64,000 nt of DNA from Mortierella alpina (taxonomy: Eukaryota; Mortierellomycota; Mortierellomycetes; Mortierellales; Mortierellaceae): NCBI GenBank assembly GCA_029449245.1, contig JANATF010000005.1, positions 2,046,001 to 2,110,000 of the forward strand. The letters are read 5' to 3'. A program made the translations under genes and the position numbers. The notes beneath the pieces are model-generated. The model was not told the origin of the DNA, ran no database searches, and worked only from the letters and a program-made list of their open reading frames with translations. Below are positions 50,327-61,665 of this stretch, in pieces. Within the stretch, counting starts at the first letter, position 1; the number at the start of each line of letters is the position of its first letter.

Positions 50327-52528
50327 TTACAGATAGCTGGTGTGGAAGACCTTCTTCTTGTTGACAACTCCCTTCTTCAGGGGCTCGTCATTGTACAAGT
50401 TGGTACGGAAACGACGCAAGTACTGAATTCCAGTTACCTCGAGCGAGGTGGGGTCAATCTCGAGATCATCAAAGGTCTTGACGTCAGTCAGCTTGTCGTC
50501 AATCATCATGCGCTCAATCTCATCAGCGCCGAGAGTTTGCCATGGCAAGACGTTCATGACCTTGGCCATCATGCTGGCGATGGGCTTGGGAACGTTGATG
50601 TCACCAATATCAAGGTTGGTAGTCTCCTTGATAAAGTTCATCAACTCGCTGTATGTGTACTCCTGGTTGCTATAAGTCACGGCAGGATCAAGTTCAGGAG
50701 GAGTAAGAAACCACGGTTCTCTGAGATGAAGATGGGCATGACAATCGTCTAAATAAAAGACATACCCGACAAGTTCGAAGGTCTCTCCAACAGTGTTGTG
50801 ACCATCGAGCATCTTGTGCATGGCAGTGGCAACATCTGAGACGTTGACAGGCCTGACCTTGGTGTTACCGCCATTGATGCGGACAGAAAGACCGCGGGAC
50901 ACTAAAGGTATCGCAGTTGGGTCGATGAGATCTTTGAAAAAGGTTTAAACAATGTCGGCTCGATGTAAAACGAAGGGTTCTTACTGGCAAGACGGGCAAG
51001 GAAGCGATCCTCCTGACCGTACATAGCAGAGGGACGAACAATGGTGGCAGAGGGAATGATGCTGCGGACAAGGTTCTCTCCCTCGGCCTATCAAACATAT
51101 CCATCGAACAATATGTTAGCGCCGTGCTTCCTACTGTGCAATCCAGCACCTGATTCCGTCATTCTAGTTACCTTGGTGCTCAAGAACTTGGAGGCTGAAT
51201 CGATATCGGCGTTCAAAGCAGACATCTGGATAAAGCGATCAACCTCGTGCTTCTGGGCGAGCTCAGCAAGGACACCAGCAGCCTCAACGTGGACATCAGA
51301 GAAAGAAAAGTTCCTATAACCCATGCGGAACAGAAAGAGTCAGTCCTTGAAAAACTCGAGACGTCGTCTTGCATCCTCCATAAGCACAGGCTTTGTCGTA
51401 CTTGGTCTCGTAATCACGGCCGAGCAAGTTGTAGACGGTATCTGAGTGGCGGATGGCAGCCTCCAGAGAGTCCTTGTTGCGCAAATGAATCTCCATGGGT
51501 ACAATCTTTCCAAGATCACCCATGACCTTCAAATGGCGCATGTCATCCTCGTCACGGTAGGGGACAATGATATGGGCACCCTCACGAGCTGTTAACGTAT
51601 TTCGAAACATAAGTTAGTTCAGTCTCGATCTCTGATGTACCATGGGCCTGTCAGCCCTGAAGTAAGTCGTTGTAGTATGGTCTTACCGAGACGGTTGATC
51701 AGGTAGCGTCCGAGGAATCCAGTGCAACCAAAAACGGTGATAACATGTCCGTTGGAAGAGGACCTGGTAGCCACAGAGTAGGACGTATAATGAAGAATGT
51801 TTAGAGCAGTGCCCTTGTGCTTCAGCGGTTCCGTGTTCTGATGTGTTCCTGACGGAATCGTGTGTACTGTTCAAAGTGCAACATACCGTCCACCACCACC
51901 GGTGCGGATGATGGTGCGTCCAGTCTTTGGCGAGACGATCAAATCATGAGCGAAGCGCTAAAAAAATACATGACAGGCGCCAGTGAAGACAGGGCTGATT
52001 AATACTTGCTGCTGAGTCAAATCCGTTCGGCGGTGCCTGTTTCATAACGTAAAAGAGTGTAAAGAGAAGTAGTATGCACCTTCTGAGCAACAGCCGAAGC
52101 AACCTGCTTGGACTCTGTAAACGCAAAAAGAGAAATACAGAATGGAGTTAGTATGGGGGGGCAGTATAGTTCGAGGAATAGAAGGATGGGCCTGTGCTTT
52201 TAGGGTCATGATGGATCCGGTCGCGTGTTTCTTAAGCACGGAATTTCCGAGGAGCCACTCCAAGGTCGTGCTTAGCAAAAGAATGTGGGCATTTGATGTC
52301 CCAAGCTGGCAGTTGTCCCGATCTTCCATGTTCCTTCTGACTGAATTCGAATCCGTGTGAGTGTCCACTGCAAGTATGTGCTTTCGAGCTCCCATCCTGA
52401 GCAAGATCTAAAAAGCCGAGCGCTTTGATCCGAGGCTGCCGGAAGGATTTGGGAAGAACTGTGAATGTGCATAGGCGGCTGTGTTACGATGTGAAATTAC
52501 GTTTGGCAAGGTTGAGTCCCGCAATCAT
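50327..52528 (-). CDS. NDUFA9: Mitochondrial complex I 39/40-kDa subunit (NDUFA9-type)
   Basis: This is an accessory subunit of NADH:ubiquinone oxidoreductase, of the atypical short-chain dehydrogenase fold, that binds NADPH structurally. Nine exons (minus): 52528-52501, 52114-52080, 51957-51887, 51763-51687, 51588-51402, 51313-51172, 51087-50985, 50931-50766, 50669-50327; all in frame, 383 residues. The short basic N-terminus (MIAGLNLAKR...) fits a mitochondrial presequence. FAHDLIVSPKTGRTIIRTGGGGR, then VFGCTGFLGRYL with the Rossmann GxxGxxG at 57-63. Further family blocks: VYNLLGRDYETK, FIQMSALNAD, IVRPSAMYGQEDRFL, LIDPTAIPL and PVNVSDVATAM. The classical SDR Tyr-x3-Lys catalytic pair is not evident, as expected for this subunit. 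Exon 2 is only 35 nt. It diverges from the FET-type gene with 226 bp between starts. Confidence 0.95.
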
Positions 52529-52754
52529 GGCTATGGAGGGGGGATGAAGGGAAAGGCGACAGGCGGCAAGGGAGGGTGATGATGAACAAAGAGAGTGGTC
52601 GGAGGTGTTTTCACCAGTCGATTGATCAAATTGTCCGTCCGGTTGTCCGGCGGCAGCCTTGTCGACGTCACTGGTCACGAGATTTACAATCTTCCTATAT
52701 TTCTGACATCCTGTTCTCAGCAGAACTCAATCATTCCCTTCAACCAACTCAACT

Positions 52755-54784
52755 ATGGCCGACAAGCCCGCATCCTCATCCTCGGGTGATGCAGCAGGAG
52801 ACTCCAACGCCGCCGCTGCTCTGACCTACGAGCAGCAATATGCCCAATGTAAATGCTCGCTGTCGATAACCCCGCATCCGGTCCAATTGCGGACCTGAGA
52901 TCTGTCTCTCTGATTTGCTGTGTTTTTCTCCCTTCACATCGCTTCAACGCCCCCGCCAAAAAAAAACCATCCGCAATCAAACCCCTACAACGCCCACAAC
53001 ACTTTTTGCGGTTCTAAACATAATAGACGCGGAAGCACAGGCGGCCTATGATGCCTATTATGGACCAGGAGCCTCTGCCGCGTATGCCGCCGCCGCCGCT
53101 GCAGGAACAGTGCCTGCCTCAGGTGACGCACCTCCCGCCACGGCTCCTGGCTACGGAAATGGCGCCTATGGTGAATACGATTCCAACAAAGCTTCTGATT
53201 CCTCGCGGCCTTCATATGGTGGAGCTTCAAGTGGTAACTACCATGGGTCTGGATCTAGTGCGCCCGCGCCTTCCAGCAGTGGGTCTTACCACGGCGCAAG
53301 TGACCGCGATGGTGGACGCGACCATGGACGCGATTCTGGCAGAAGTAGCTACGGTGATGATCGTGGCGAAAGATCAGGATCGTCCTATGGTGGAGATCGA
53401 CATGGATCCTCGTCTCACCACGGAGGAGGAAGTGGTGGATATGGCAGTAAGACATAGATTACCTCCAAGTTTTTTAACTGTTACCGCCCAATGGTTTCGT
53501 TCATTAACGTTTGAACCTTTCATTTTCCATTTCTTGGTCACGCCTAGACTCTGATGAGTCCGCTGTTCAAAAGAGCTCCGACACCGTGTACATCAGTGGG
53601 CTAGCGACGGACATGACTGAGAAAGAGCTTACAGACAAACTTGAGGAGAGATTTTCCTCGATTGGTCGCATCAAGCAGGATAAACGGACTATGGGTCCTA
53701 AAAGTACATACCCCCTACTCATTCTTTGGCACGCGTACGTCCTTGGTCGACTATGGCGCTCAAAAGCTAATCGTCGCATTATTGTTTTCTATAGTCCATA
53801 TTTACATGGATCATTCTTCTGGATCGCCAAAAGGAGATGGTTAGTGTGTTCGAAATGTAAAAGCCAGGAGAACCTCATACGCCTTGATTTCGAAAGGTTA
53901 ACAGAGTTCTTTGCATTGCTTTTACTAGCCACGATCACTTATGAAGATCCATACACCACAGACGCTGCCATCACTTGGTTTAACGGAAAGGACTTTCATG
54001 GTCGGGTACGTCAGTTTTTTTTATTGGAATTTGTTGTCTCTGCCACATTCTTTATCTTGTACTAAACGTATTATTGTGCCACCGATGTATAGATCATCAA
54101 GGTCGAAATGTCAGAGCAAAAGGTGTGGGCAGGCGGATTCAGCGGCCGTGGCCGTGGCCGTGGCCGTGGAGGCTTTGGTGGCGATCGCGGAGGCTTTGGC
54201 GGCGGTGATCGTGGAGGTTTCGGTGGTGGCCGCGGCGGTGGACGTGGCGGCTTTAGTGGCGGAGCTCCCGGTGGACCAGCCCCGCGCGAGGGTGATTGGA
54301 TCTGCGACAGGTAAGGCAGCTCAAACTCATGTCGACAGTCCTCAACACGATAGACTGTGACGTCAACTAACGCGCTTCTTTCTCCTTTGTCGGAACTAGT
54401 TGTCAGAAGAACAATTTCGCCAGCAGACAAGAGTGCTTCAGATGTCAGGCCCCAAGGCCTCCAGGTGCAGGTGGCGGAGGAGGTGGTTCGCGCTATGGAG
54501 GTGGAGGAGATAGAGGAGGCTCCCGTCCTAGCTACGGTGGCGATAGAGGAGGAGACCGTGGCGGTTATGGAGGCAACGGAGGACCAGATCGTGGAAGCCA
54601 TGGAGGTGACCGTGGTGGCTACGGTGGAGGCAGTGATCGTGGAGGCTATGGCGACAGATCTGACCGTGGCGGCGGCGGACGTGGTGGACGGGGCGGCCGC
54701 GATGATGGCGGAAGGGGCTCGTATGGAGGCAACGGCGGCGACAGGGATGATCGTCGCTATGAGCGACGCGACAGGCCTTACTAA
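52755..54784 (+). CDS. FET-type (FUS/EWS/TAF15-like) RNA-binding protein
   Basis: Exons (plus): 52755-52848, 53027-53446, 53548-53703, 53795-53839, 53929-54005, 54093-54310, 54400-54784; all in frame, 464 residues. Domain order equals the animal FET family: a Tyr/Gly/Ser-rich low-complexity N-terminus ([19 protein letters not shown]), an RRM at about 182-265 ([50 protein letters not shown]), an RGG region (about 280-325), a RanBP2-type zinc finger at 331-357 (GDWICDSC...NNF...CFRC; Cys335, 338, 349, 352) and a C-terminal RGG/YGG region. FET proteins bind nascent RNA, act in transcription and splicing, and can phase-separate. Nuclear location is expected; the basic RRDRPY end resembles the PY-type nuclear signal of FUS. 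AATAAA follows at 54825. Confidence 0.92.
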
Positions 54785-55239
54785 GACTGCTCAGTTGCTG
54801 TGGGTAGAGGGGCTGATCCACACGAATAAAATGACATTTTCCAAGATATGGTGTCTGGACAAGGACGGCATATGGACGTGTATGTGTGTCCAGTATTAGC
54901 ATAGATCAGACTCGTGTGATTTCCGATCGTGGATCGAGATAAGGCTCAGGCTCAGGCTCAGGAGAGGTCGAAGAGCCAAGATGGCACCCCAACCTATCGA
55001 CTCCTCGTGACACAATTTTTTCTCGAGTTCTTTACTGCAACGTGTCGCAATGTTGTATCATCCATTCCTCACTTTCACTCAACACCACGACCTCAAACCC
55101 CAAGTTCATAAGTAAGTACAACTGAAGTATGCTCGCCAACATACATCTCCTCTGTTTCTCAAGCCTACGGTGCTGACCCACATATGCATTGTTGTGATCA
55201 AACAACAACAGGCTGAAATCGCGCCTTCTATCAAATATC
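54785..55239. other. Intergenic, with probable 5'-leader intron
   Basis: AATAAA at 54825-54830 probably ends the FET transcript. Closer to the next gene, CATAAGTAAGTAC (donor GT at 55114) and CAACAG (acceptor ending 55211) could bound a leader intron upstream of the ATG at 55240. No other coding sequence was seen. Confidence 0.45.
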
Positions 55240-55683
55240 ATGTCCGGACAACATGCCCTTTCCAATTTCAACCCAACAACCACAGCTGCAGGCTCCGTAG
55301 GAGCATCAGGAGGTGGAGCTGCATCCAATAACAACAACAACAACCTCATCTTTGATCCACGGGCGCTCCAGGTGGACCCAACACAGTTCCGTGTCGGGGG
55401 ATTTCAAGGTGCGCTACCAGGCGAATCCATCTTGACAGGCAGCGGTTCAGAGTCTGTTCCCACCGAGGGAGCTGAGGGTGATGTAGATTCGAATTCGGCT
55501 GCAACAGCTGCGAATGATGAAGCCTCCGCAACCGAGAAGACCGAGGAGGAAAAGGCCAGGGAGAAGCGGGAGCAACGATTTAAGGAGCTACTGGATAGTG
55601 GGGCTCTGGGAACGCCATCGCTGGATGAGCGACCCCCCGGCAAGAGGTTCACAATGCCCGTGGAGAGGCCAAAGTTCATTTGA
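55240..55683 (+). CDS. Small disordered protein, unknown function
   Basis: One exon of 147 residues (ATG 55240). The N-terminus is Gly/Ala/Asn-rich (six Asn in a row near 30). A more constrained segment follows (LIFDPRALQVDPTQFRVGGF), then an acidic/Ala-rich part, a charged helix (EEEKAREKREQRFKELLDSG) and a Pro/Arg-rich end (PPGKRFTMPVERPKFI). The non-repetitive blocks in the middle and at the C-terminus argue for a real gene. I recognise no family. Its position 455 bp after the FET gene on the same strand implies its own promoter. Confidence 0.65.
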   Translation: MSGQHALSNFNPTTTAAGSVGASGGGAASNNNNNNLIFDPRALQVDPTQFRVGGFQGALPGESILTGSGSESVPTEGAEGDVDSNSAATAANDEASATEKTEEEKAREKREQRFKELLDSGALGTPSLDERPPGKRFTMPVERPKFI

Positions 55684-56392
55684 GAACAAATTGCATGCGA
55701 GATGACAATTAAACGCTGTAGCCTCTGTGCAGAGGCGCCCCCGTTCGCATATTCTAAACCACGGGGAGTGTGAGTCCGATTCACTCACTTGGGGGAGGGT
55801 GAGCGAATATATCTCGTCGATCCCGCACTCACTTTTTCAGCTGCCCAGAAAAATGGTCCCCATATGACCCCGCCACGACTAAGAGAGCCTCCTCGTGGGC
55901 AAAAAACCGACCAGACAACAAAAGTTTGACTGGCCGCCCGGGATCAATGTGAGGCGGTCTAATTAGAATAGAGCCCCCTTCCCCCACCCCCCACGGAAAC
56001 AATTATCACAAGAGGTGTGGATGGACACGGGGATGAGGATTGGGGTAGTTGTGCATAGGGGGAGTTGGCGAATCACGCCCGCAACAACGCACCGTCTCTT
56101 CACTTGCACCGCCTGTGCCAGTGGGTGTCAGGTCCAACCTTCGAGTCGTTGAGTTGTTGTGTGCGTGTGCGCGTGTGTGCGTTGTGTTGTTGTTGTGCCT
56201 GCTCTCATTTTCCATGCCCATACCCAGCACGGAATGGTGCTGCACCAGCCAACCTGCACGAGTCGTGACGAGTAGAGTGAGCGCGAGTCTGTTCCCCTAT
56301 CGCGACACGCCAAAACCAAGGGTCTGAACAAAAAGTCCACTTCCGTGCCAGGTCAAAGGGTTCTTTTTTTTTGAAAGGGCGCTCTTCCCGTC

Positions 56393-56420
56393 TTTTTTTT
56401 TTTTTTTTTTTTTTTTTTTT
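56393..56420. repeat. 28-bp poly-T run
   Basis: An uninterrupted T run upstream of the ANP32 gene; could act as a nucleosome-excluding promoter element. Length may be error-prone in sequencing. Confidence 0.85.
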
Positions 56421-56624
56421 CCTTCTTCCACTTCTCCTCTTTTGCCTTATTGTCTTCTCAACCTCTCCCCTTCCCTTGCTTGCCCTTGGCTCACTCTGCT
56501 TCCGCCCCTGCCCCACCTACACGCCGACTCGCCTTGATAACGATTCTTGCCCTCAAAAACAAGCACATTCAACCACCACGATCCGATCCTGCTCCACGAC
56601 AAGACTCGACCACCCAAAAAAAAA

Positions 56625-56635
56625 TATATAAAAAG
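56625..56635 (+). promoter_or_regulatory. TATA-like box of the ANP32 gene
   Basis: TATATAAAAAG lies about 95-105 bp before the ATG at 56728, on the coding strand, within an A/T-rich patch. Confidence 0.5.
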
Positions 56636-56727
56636 CTCTTTTTTTCTACAAAGCACTCCACCTACGCTATCCTCGGCCCGCCCCTGTCGCCAATCTCGCC
56701 CTCGGTCGCATTCCCAAGAATACAGTG

Positions 56728-56999
56728 ATGATGGAGCCCGAATTGAAGCAACAGCTACGCGTCGAAGACCCCATGGAAGAGCCAGAACTCAACCTTGATG
56801 GTCTCCAGATCAGCTCCATCAGGGTGCTCCTCGAACCACCAGCCAGTCTCGACGCAGATGCAGACGAGGACGACGAGGAAGGGTTTTACTCCCCCCTGGA
56901 CCACTTCCAGAACCTGGTTAAGCTCAGCATGAGCAGCTCACAGTGCGAGAGTCTCGAAGGATTCCCTCATCTACCCTTGTTGCGATCTGTAAGTCCGCC

Positions 57000-57030
<31 letters not shown>

Positions 57031-58676
57031 ACTCTGTGTGCGTGAGTGTGTGAAAGGGAGAAAGGGGGGGGGGGTGGGGGGAGGAGGAGAAATGCCATAT
57101 GAACGTACTCGCGCTTTTTTTGCGGGGCGGGGCTGAAAAATTTGTCGTTTGGTGTGGGCAACAGACGGTTTGTCTTGGGGATTTTTTTTTCTCGATTGCG
57201 ATCTTCTGTTTGAAAATGGGCGCTCAGCGTATACGCAGACACACACGGCACACCACTCAACATCCCCTACAGGCTGAGTCAACTAACCAGGTGGTATTCC
57301 CATATTCTGCGCTCCCTGATTATTGGCACGGATATCAAATAGCTCCTCTTGGCAGATAACAATCTGTCCTCAGGATTCGAGGCCTTGGCCGAGGCTGAAC
57401 TACACAACCTTGTTCGTCTGGATCTAAGCGGTAACAAGATTGTGGACGTGTCGGTGTTGCGACCTTTGGTAAGATACGTTTGATTTGGACAGAGGGAAGG
57501 CTAAAGGAAAAAAGAAGAAAAGACTTGGCTTGCTGACTTGAAAATCTCCTTATTTCATCATATATGTCGACTCGACAAAACAATTCAGGATGCACTCGAA
57601 AGCCTTCAGCACCTGAGTCTCGCCGAAAACGAGATTGCAACTCAGGACAACTATCGTGGTGCTGTTTTTGATGTTCTGCCTCAATTGATCACCGTCGACG
57701 GACTCGACAGGTAAAAGACGAGGGGGGGACTGAGCACAATTTCAGAAGGAGACCGCTGAACTCTGAGAGGACTAAGCACGCAAAACTAACTCTATTATTA
57801 TGCTCGTGCACTCAGAGATGGAACAGAGCTCTTGATCGATGATGATGAAGCCCTGGTCAGTGGCGACGAGGAGGAGGTAAGACAGAGTACTCCTGCGCTT
57901 GCATTCTTTTCTTGGGGCGCCTGAATTTGTCTGATTCTCACTCAATTTCGTGTAACTCTGCAATATAGGATATTGAATCGCAAAGCAGCGAATCTGAGAT
58001 TGAGGATCAAGAAAACAGACCAGTGATGGGCGGTAAGACGACAGGGGGATCCAGTCAGGTGGACGATGAAGAAAACTACGATGAACTTGACGATGAAGAC
58101 GACGAGGTGACACAGCATCAATATCAGCGTGCATCTGACGACGAAGAGGACGACGAGGTAGCACAACAGCAATATCAGCGTGTATCTGACGACGAAGAGG
58201 ACGACGATGAGGAAGACGATGAGGAAGAGGAGGAAGAGGAGGAAGAGGAAGATGATCATGATGAGGAGGATGAGGAGGATGAGGAGGGTGAGTCACCTGG
58301 ACTGGCATATCTTTTGACGGAGAACATTCAGGACATTCAGGACGAAAACGACAAGGAGTTTGAGCCAGGCAACGAGGATGACGAAGAAAGTGAGATTGAC
58401 AGCTCGGACGATGAAGAGTATGGATCCAGGAACGCAGCCTCGGCTCCTGCGGCATCAACGTCAAGCAGTAGCAACACCAATGGCCACCATCACCACAAGC
58501 GACCACGGTCACCGACGCTGGCGTCCGAGTTTGATCATGGCTCAGTCGGTAACGCGAGTGGATTTGGTTTCGATGCAGATGCAGATACGACCAATGGCTT
58601 CGGCATGGCCCTATTCGATGGACCGGCGACCTTTGATGAAGAGGCCGCACACGATAACAAACGACAGCGATCCTAA
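56728..58676 (+). CDS. ANP32-like acidic leucine-rich nuclear phosphoprotein
   Basis: Exons (plus): 56728-56988, 57343-57468, 57589-57710, 57816-57876, 57969-58676, giving 425 residues. The N-terminal LRR domain (to about 160) includes LVKLSMSSSQCESLEGFPHL, LLLADNNLSSGFEALAE, LVRLDLSGNKIVDVSVL, LQHLSLAENEI and the LRR cap YRGAVFDVLPQLITVDGLDR, a strong ANP32 signature. From about 165 the protein is dominated by Asp/Glu (long acidic runs encoded near 58190-58290), longer than the roughly 250-residue animal ANP32A. A basic patch HHHHKRPRSPT and the C-terminal KRQRS look like nuclear localisation signals. ANP32 proteins act as histone chaperones and phosphatase inhibitors. Intron 1 carries a CTGT microsatellite. 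Confidence 0.9.
56999..57030. repeat. (CTGT)8 tetranucleotide microsatellite in ANP32 intron 1
   Basis: Eight perfect CTGT units starting 10 bp after the exon-1 donor (GT at 56989). Confidence 0.95.
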
Positions 58677-58834
58677 GTCCCCCGCCAGAGTCTTTTTTTT
58701 GTTGCTTGTTGTAGTTGTTGTTGTTGTTGATATCGCTGCTACTGCTGTTTTCTTATGGACCCTGCCGCCATATTTAATGTTTCACCCATCATGCCCTTCA
58801 CGCACACAACCTTCAGCCCTTCCCTTCTCATACG

Positions 58835-58840
58835 AATAAA
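58835..58840 (+). terminator. AATAAA polyadenylation signal after the ANP32 gene
   Basis: Canonical AATAAA about 160 bp after the ANP32 stop, in the short region between two convergent genes. Confidence 0.5.
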
Positions 58841-59122
58841 TTGTCAACAGTTTTGGTTTATATAGGATAGATGGGCGCTCGACTCATGAGTATATATGCA
58901 TTGGTCATTCAAAATAGCAGGGTGTTCGTCAGCGCCGAAACAAAAGAAAACAAAAATAAAGGTTCCAGCCTGCTTTTGTATGTCCGTTATCGTGCCATGA
59001 GAAAAGTGGGGTGGAAGCGCAGCATGAAAAACTGGCACCGGAGGCGGGTGAATGCGTGAGTGAGTGCGTGAGAAAAGAGAGTAAGAGAAAGAGAGACATG
59101 GAGATGCAGACATAATGCCATC

Positions 59123-61057
59123 TTAGGTGAGGCACCAGTGCCAGATCAGTCCCTGCCCTCCTCGCTTGTTAGCCTCGAGGAGTGTGCTGATATCGCACAT
59201 AAAGGTCGATATGGTCTTGAGGTTTCCTGCGTCCATCTCCTTCTGGATCAAAGGCTCAAGGTGGGTGATGGCATCAAGGTACTTCTCGTCTCCGTAAATG
59301 TTCCATGCAATCTGAAGACACTTGAGGTAGTCGACCATAGGGAACCCTTTGATGTTCTTATGAGGCCAGCCCTCGCCACCCGTCAACGAATATGGCAGCA
59401 TATAATCGATGGCCTTCTTGATGGACTGGCCCTGAGGTCCCTCATGGAACCACATGTCAACTCCTAGGTCGTCGCCCCATCGGGCCAGGGTCATCATGGC
59501 CTGGAGGTTAAAGACCGAGTAGTACCACGACGTTTGACGCTCGGTCTCCTCAGGTTGTTCACCAGCGGCGGTGATCTGTCTGTCGATTCGATTGGTGACA
59601 GCAGACTGGGCGACGGCACGAGCATCCTCGACACGACCAAGAAAGAGGTATAATCCGATGACCTGGACATCATAGTAAGTGCCGTGGTTGTTGTTTCCTT
59701 CGCGCTCCACTTTGGCGAGAACGGAGGAATCAAGCCACTTGACATAACGCGTGAACCAGGCCTGCAGTTCGGGGATCAGGTCCTGCGGCCATGAGGGCTC
59801 CTGTTTGAGGTAGTGCAACGCATCGAAGACGCTATCGCACCAATTTAGGACGTATTAATAAAAAATTAGGTTCGTCTATTAATACCATCAACCATCGAGG
59901 CAGGGTTTCCTTTGTCCCCTTCTCTTTGTATGTGGCATTACGCCCCTCATCGTCATTCACACGCACAAGTAGCACAACGCAGAAAGAAAGGCTTACCGGA
60001 AGATCGTGAACATGTCGAGCACTCCTGTGCGAGCGCCAAGCTTCTTGCCCTTCTGCAAGGATCCAAAATTGATGTTGGGGTTCATGTATGTGGCCTCGTC
60101 CAGGAACCACTCCTTCAAACGCATGGCACACTTGTCGGCGTAAGCCTTTTTGCCTGTAAAGTGGTAGGCCATGCCCATCATGTGTACCTCTCGGATCATG
60201 GTCCTCAGCAGTCTGTAGTCCTTGACGGTCTCGATCTCTGGATTGACATGGCCATCCCTACGGATATAAGGCAGGCCGTCCTCGGACTTTGGGTTGGGCC
60301 AGTAGTACTTGGAGAGCGAGAGGTAGTCGTGAATGTCATTCGAGGGCGCTGTCTGGTTCTTGTTCGTAACCGAGTAAACCTCAGTCGACTTGAGGGCAAG
60401 ATCAGCCTCACGCACAATCAAGGCGATCGCATAGTCGCGCTCCCGACGGTTCGCAGATAACAACTCGGGGTAGGTTGCAGGAGAGTTCTTTCTCGCCCTA
60501 GTGGCTCGGGCAAGCTCGGTCTCGTCTGCAGGCACTTCCTCCTCAGAGGTTTCGTTGTCCTCATCAGAGATGACCACAGGATCAACATCACCCTCATCAT
60601 CCGTGCCGGCTACCTTTTCCTGGGGTACTGATCCAGATCCGCCTTGGCGAATCTCGGGTGGTTGCTGGTTCCCGCCAGGCACATTCCAGGAGTCCTTCTT
60701 CACCTCGCTGTCCTTGTTGGTCACTTCCACAAACTTGATCTCTGGCACGGGCTTCTCAATCTGGCCGCCATATCTGTTGTCTTTGGGCACATCTCGGTAT
60801 GGATCGCTCTCAGGACGAATGACGTTGGGTGCCTTGCGGTTGTGTTCCGGTCCAGAACCAAAGAGAGTGGTGATGGTGATATAGCAAAAGAGTAGGCCAC
60901 CGGCGGTGAGGATGACTCGGCGCAAAGTCCAACGTCCTGCAACACCACTGCCTACGCCCACGAGAGGACTCCCGTCGCTGCCGAGCAACGGCTTGTCCTT
61001 GAATTGGGAGTGGTGTGATGGTAACACCGAGACAGAACTTGGTCTTGCCTTTTTCAT
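59123..61057 (-). CDS. Type II membrane protein with alginate-lyase-like (alpha/alpha-toroid) domain
   Basis: Exons (minus): 61057-59997 and 59831-59123 (in frame), 589 residues. A short basic cytosolic N-terminus precedes one membrane span at about 48-67 (ILTAGGLLFCYITITTLF), giving a signal-anchor (type II) topology. An acidic stem (about 120-190) follows. The catalytic-type domain (about 195-589) shows alginate-lyase family motifs: DYLSLSKYYWPNP, GLPYIRRDGHVNPE, a helix with MGMAYHFTGKKAYADKC, and NNNHGTYYDVQ at 400-410, where Asn401/402-His403 and Tyr406/407 would be the active-site candidates. SWYYSVFNLQAMM and GWPHKNIKGFPM follow. The substrate in fungi is uncertain: uronate-containing wall polymers are possible, alginate itself unlikely. 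A Golgi or surface location is inferred from the anchor. Confidence 0.85.
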
Positions 61058-61665
61058 TGTGCAAATGCGGGGATGAACAAGTGCAGAGTGGACAGATGTG
61101 AATGAAGTAGTCGATGAGAAGTGAGAGGCTGCAAGAGACGAATGGGCTAGGGTCGTTGGAGGAAAGGGTGGTGGAGCAGATTAAGAAATGAGAGGAAAGG
61201 AGCGAACGAGAGAACGAGAGAGAGAGGCGGAACAACAGAAAAACGAGAGAAGTGGGAAAACAAATTGCAAAAGATACGGGACCTCTTGCTTTTTTTTTTG
61301 CTGTGCTTGCCAGACTACCTACGACCTGTCCTTCCTCACTCCTCTGTTCTTGCCCCACATACACACGCGCGCCGCCCTTGCGCACAAATGCGCATCCTTC
61401 CACCAGCAGCTGCGAGGGAGCTCCACTCCACGATGTGCAGTGTAACGCAGGCCATATCACTTGACACTCCTGCGAGCTAAGTCACGGGATATAGGCAGTA
61501 TTTTTGCTCTCTTCCCCCTTGCCTGTTTTCATCTCGATCACCTCCATTTTGACTTTCGAGGGAACTTCACTGCACGTCACCTCCATCTCATCACCAGTGC
61601 CCACGCCAAGCTTCGCCCGCGCGACATCCGCCTGTCCGTGTCTTCAAGCCTCCTGCCCGCTCGCC
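61058..61665. other. Divergent promoter region, 608 bp
   Basis: Lies between the lyase-like gene (minus) and the Gln-rich gene (plus). The minus-strand leader is C/T-rich (61130-61260). No gene was recognised. Confidence 0.55.

Larger units (their letters stand above)
55684..56727. other. Intergenic, about 1 kb, with long poly-T
   Basis: Holds the 3' region of the small gene, a GT-rich stretch (56155-56200), a run of 28 T at 56393-56420 and a C/T-rich leader with a TATA-like box before the ANP32 start. No gene was recognised. A tRNA-like look around 55733-55790 did not fold into a cloverleaf on inspection. Confidence 0.5.

Noticed and set aside
55733-55790. Possible tRNA
   Set aside because: GTTCG and paired-looking ends are present, but no cloverleaf with acceptor, D, anticodon and T arms could be drawn.
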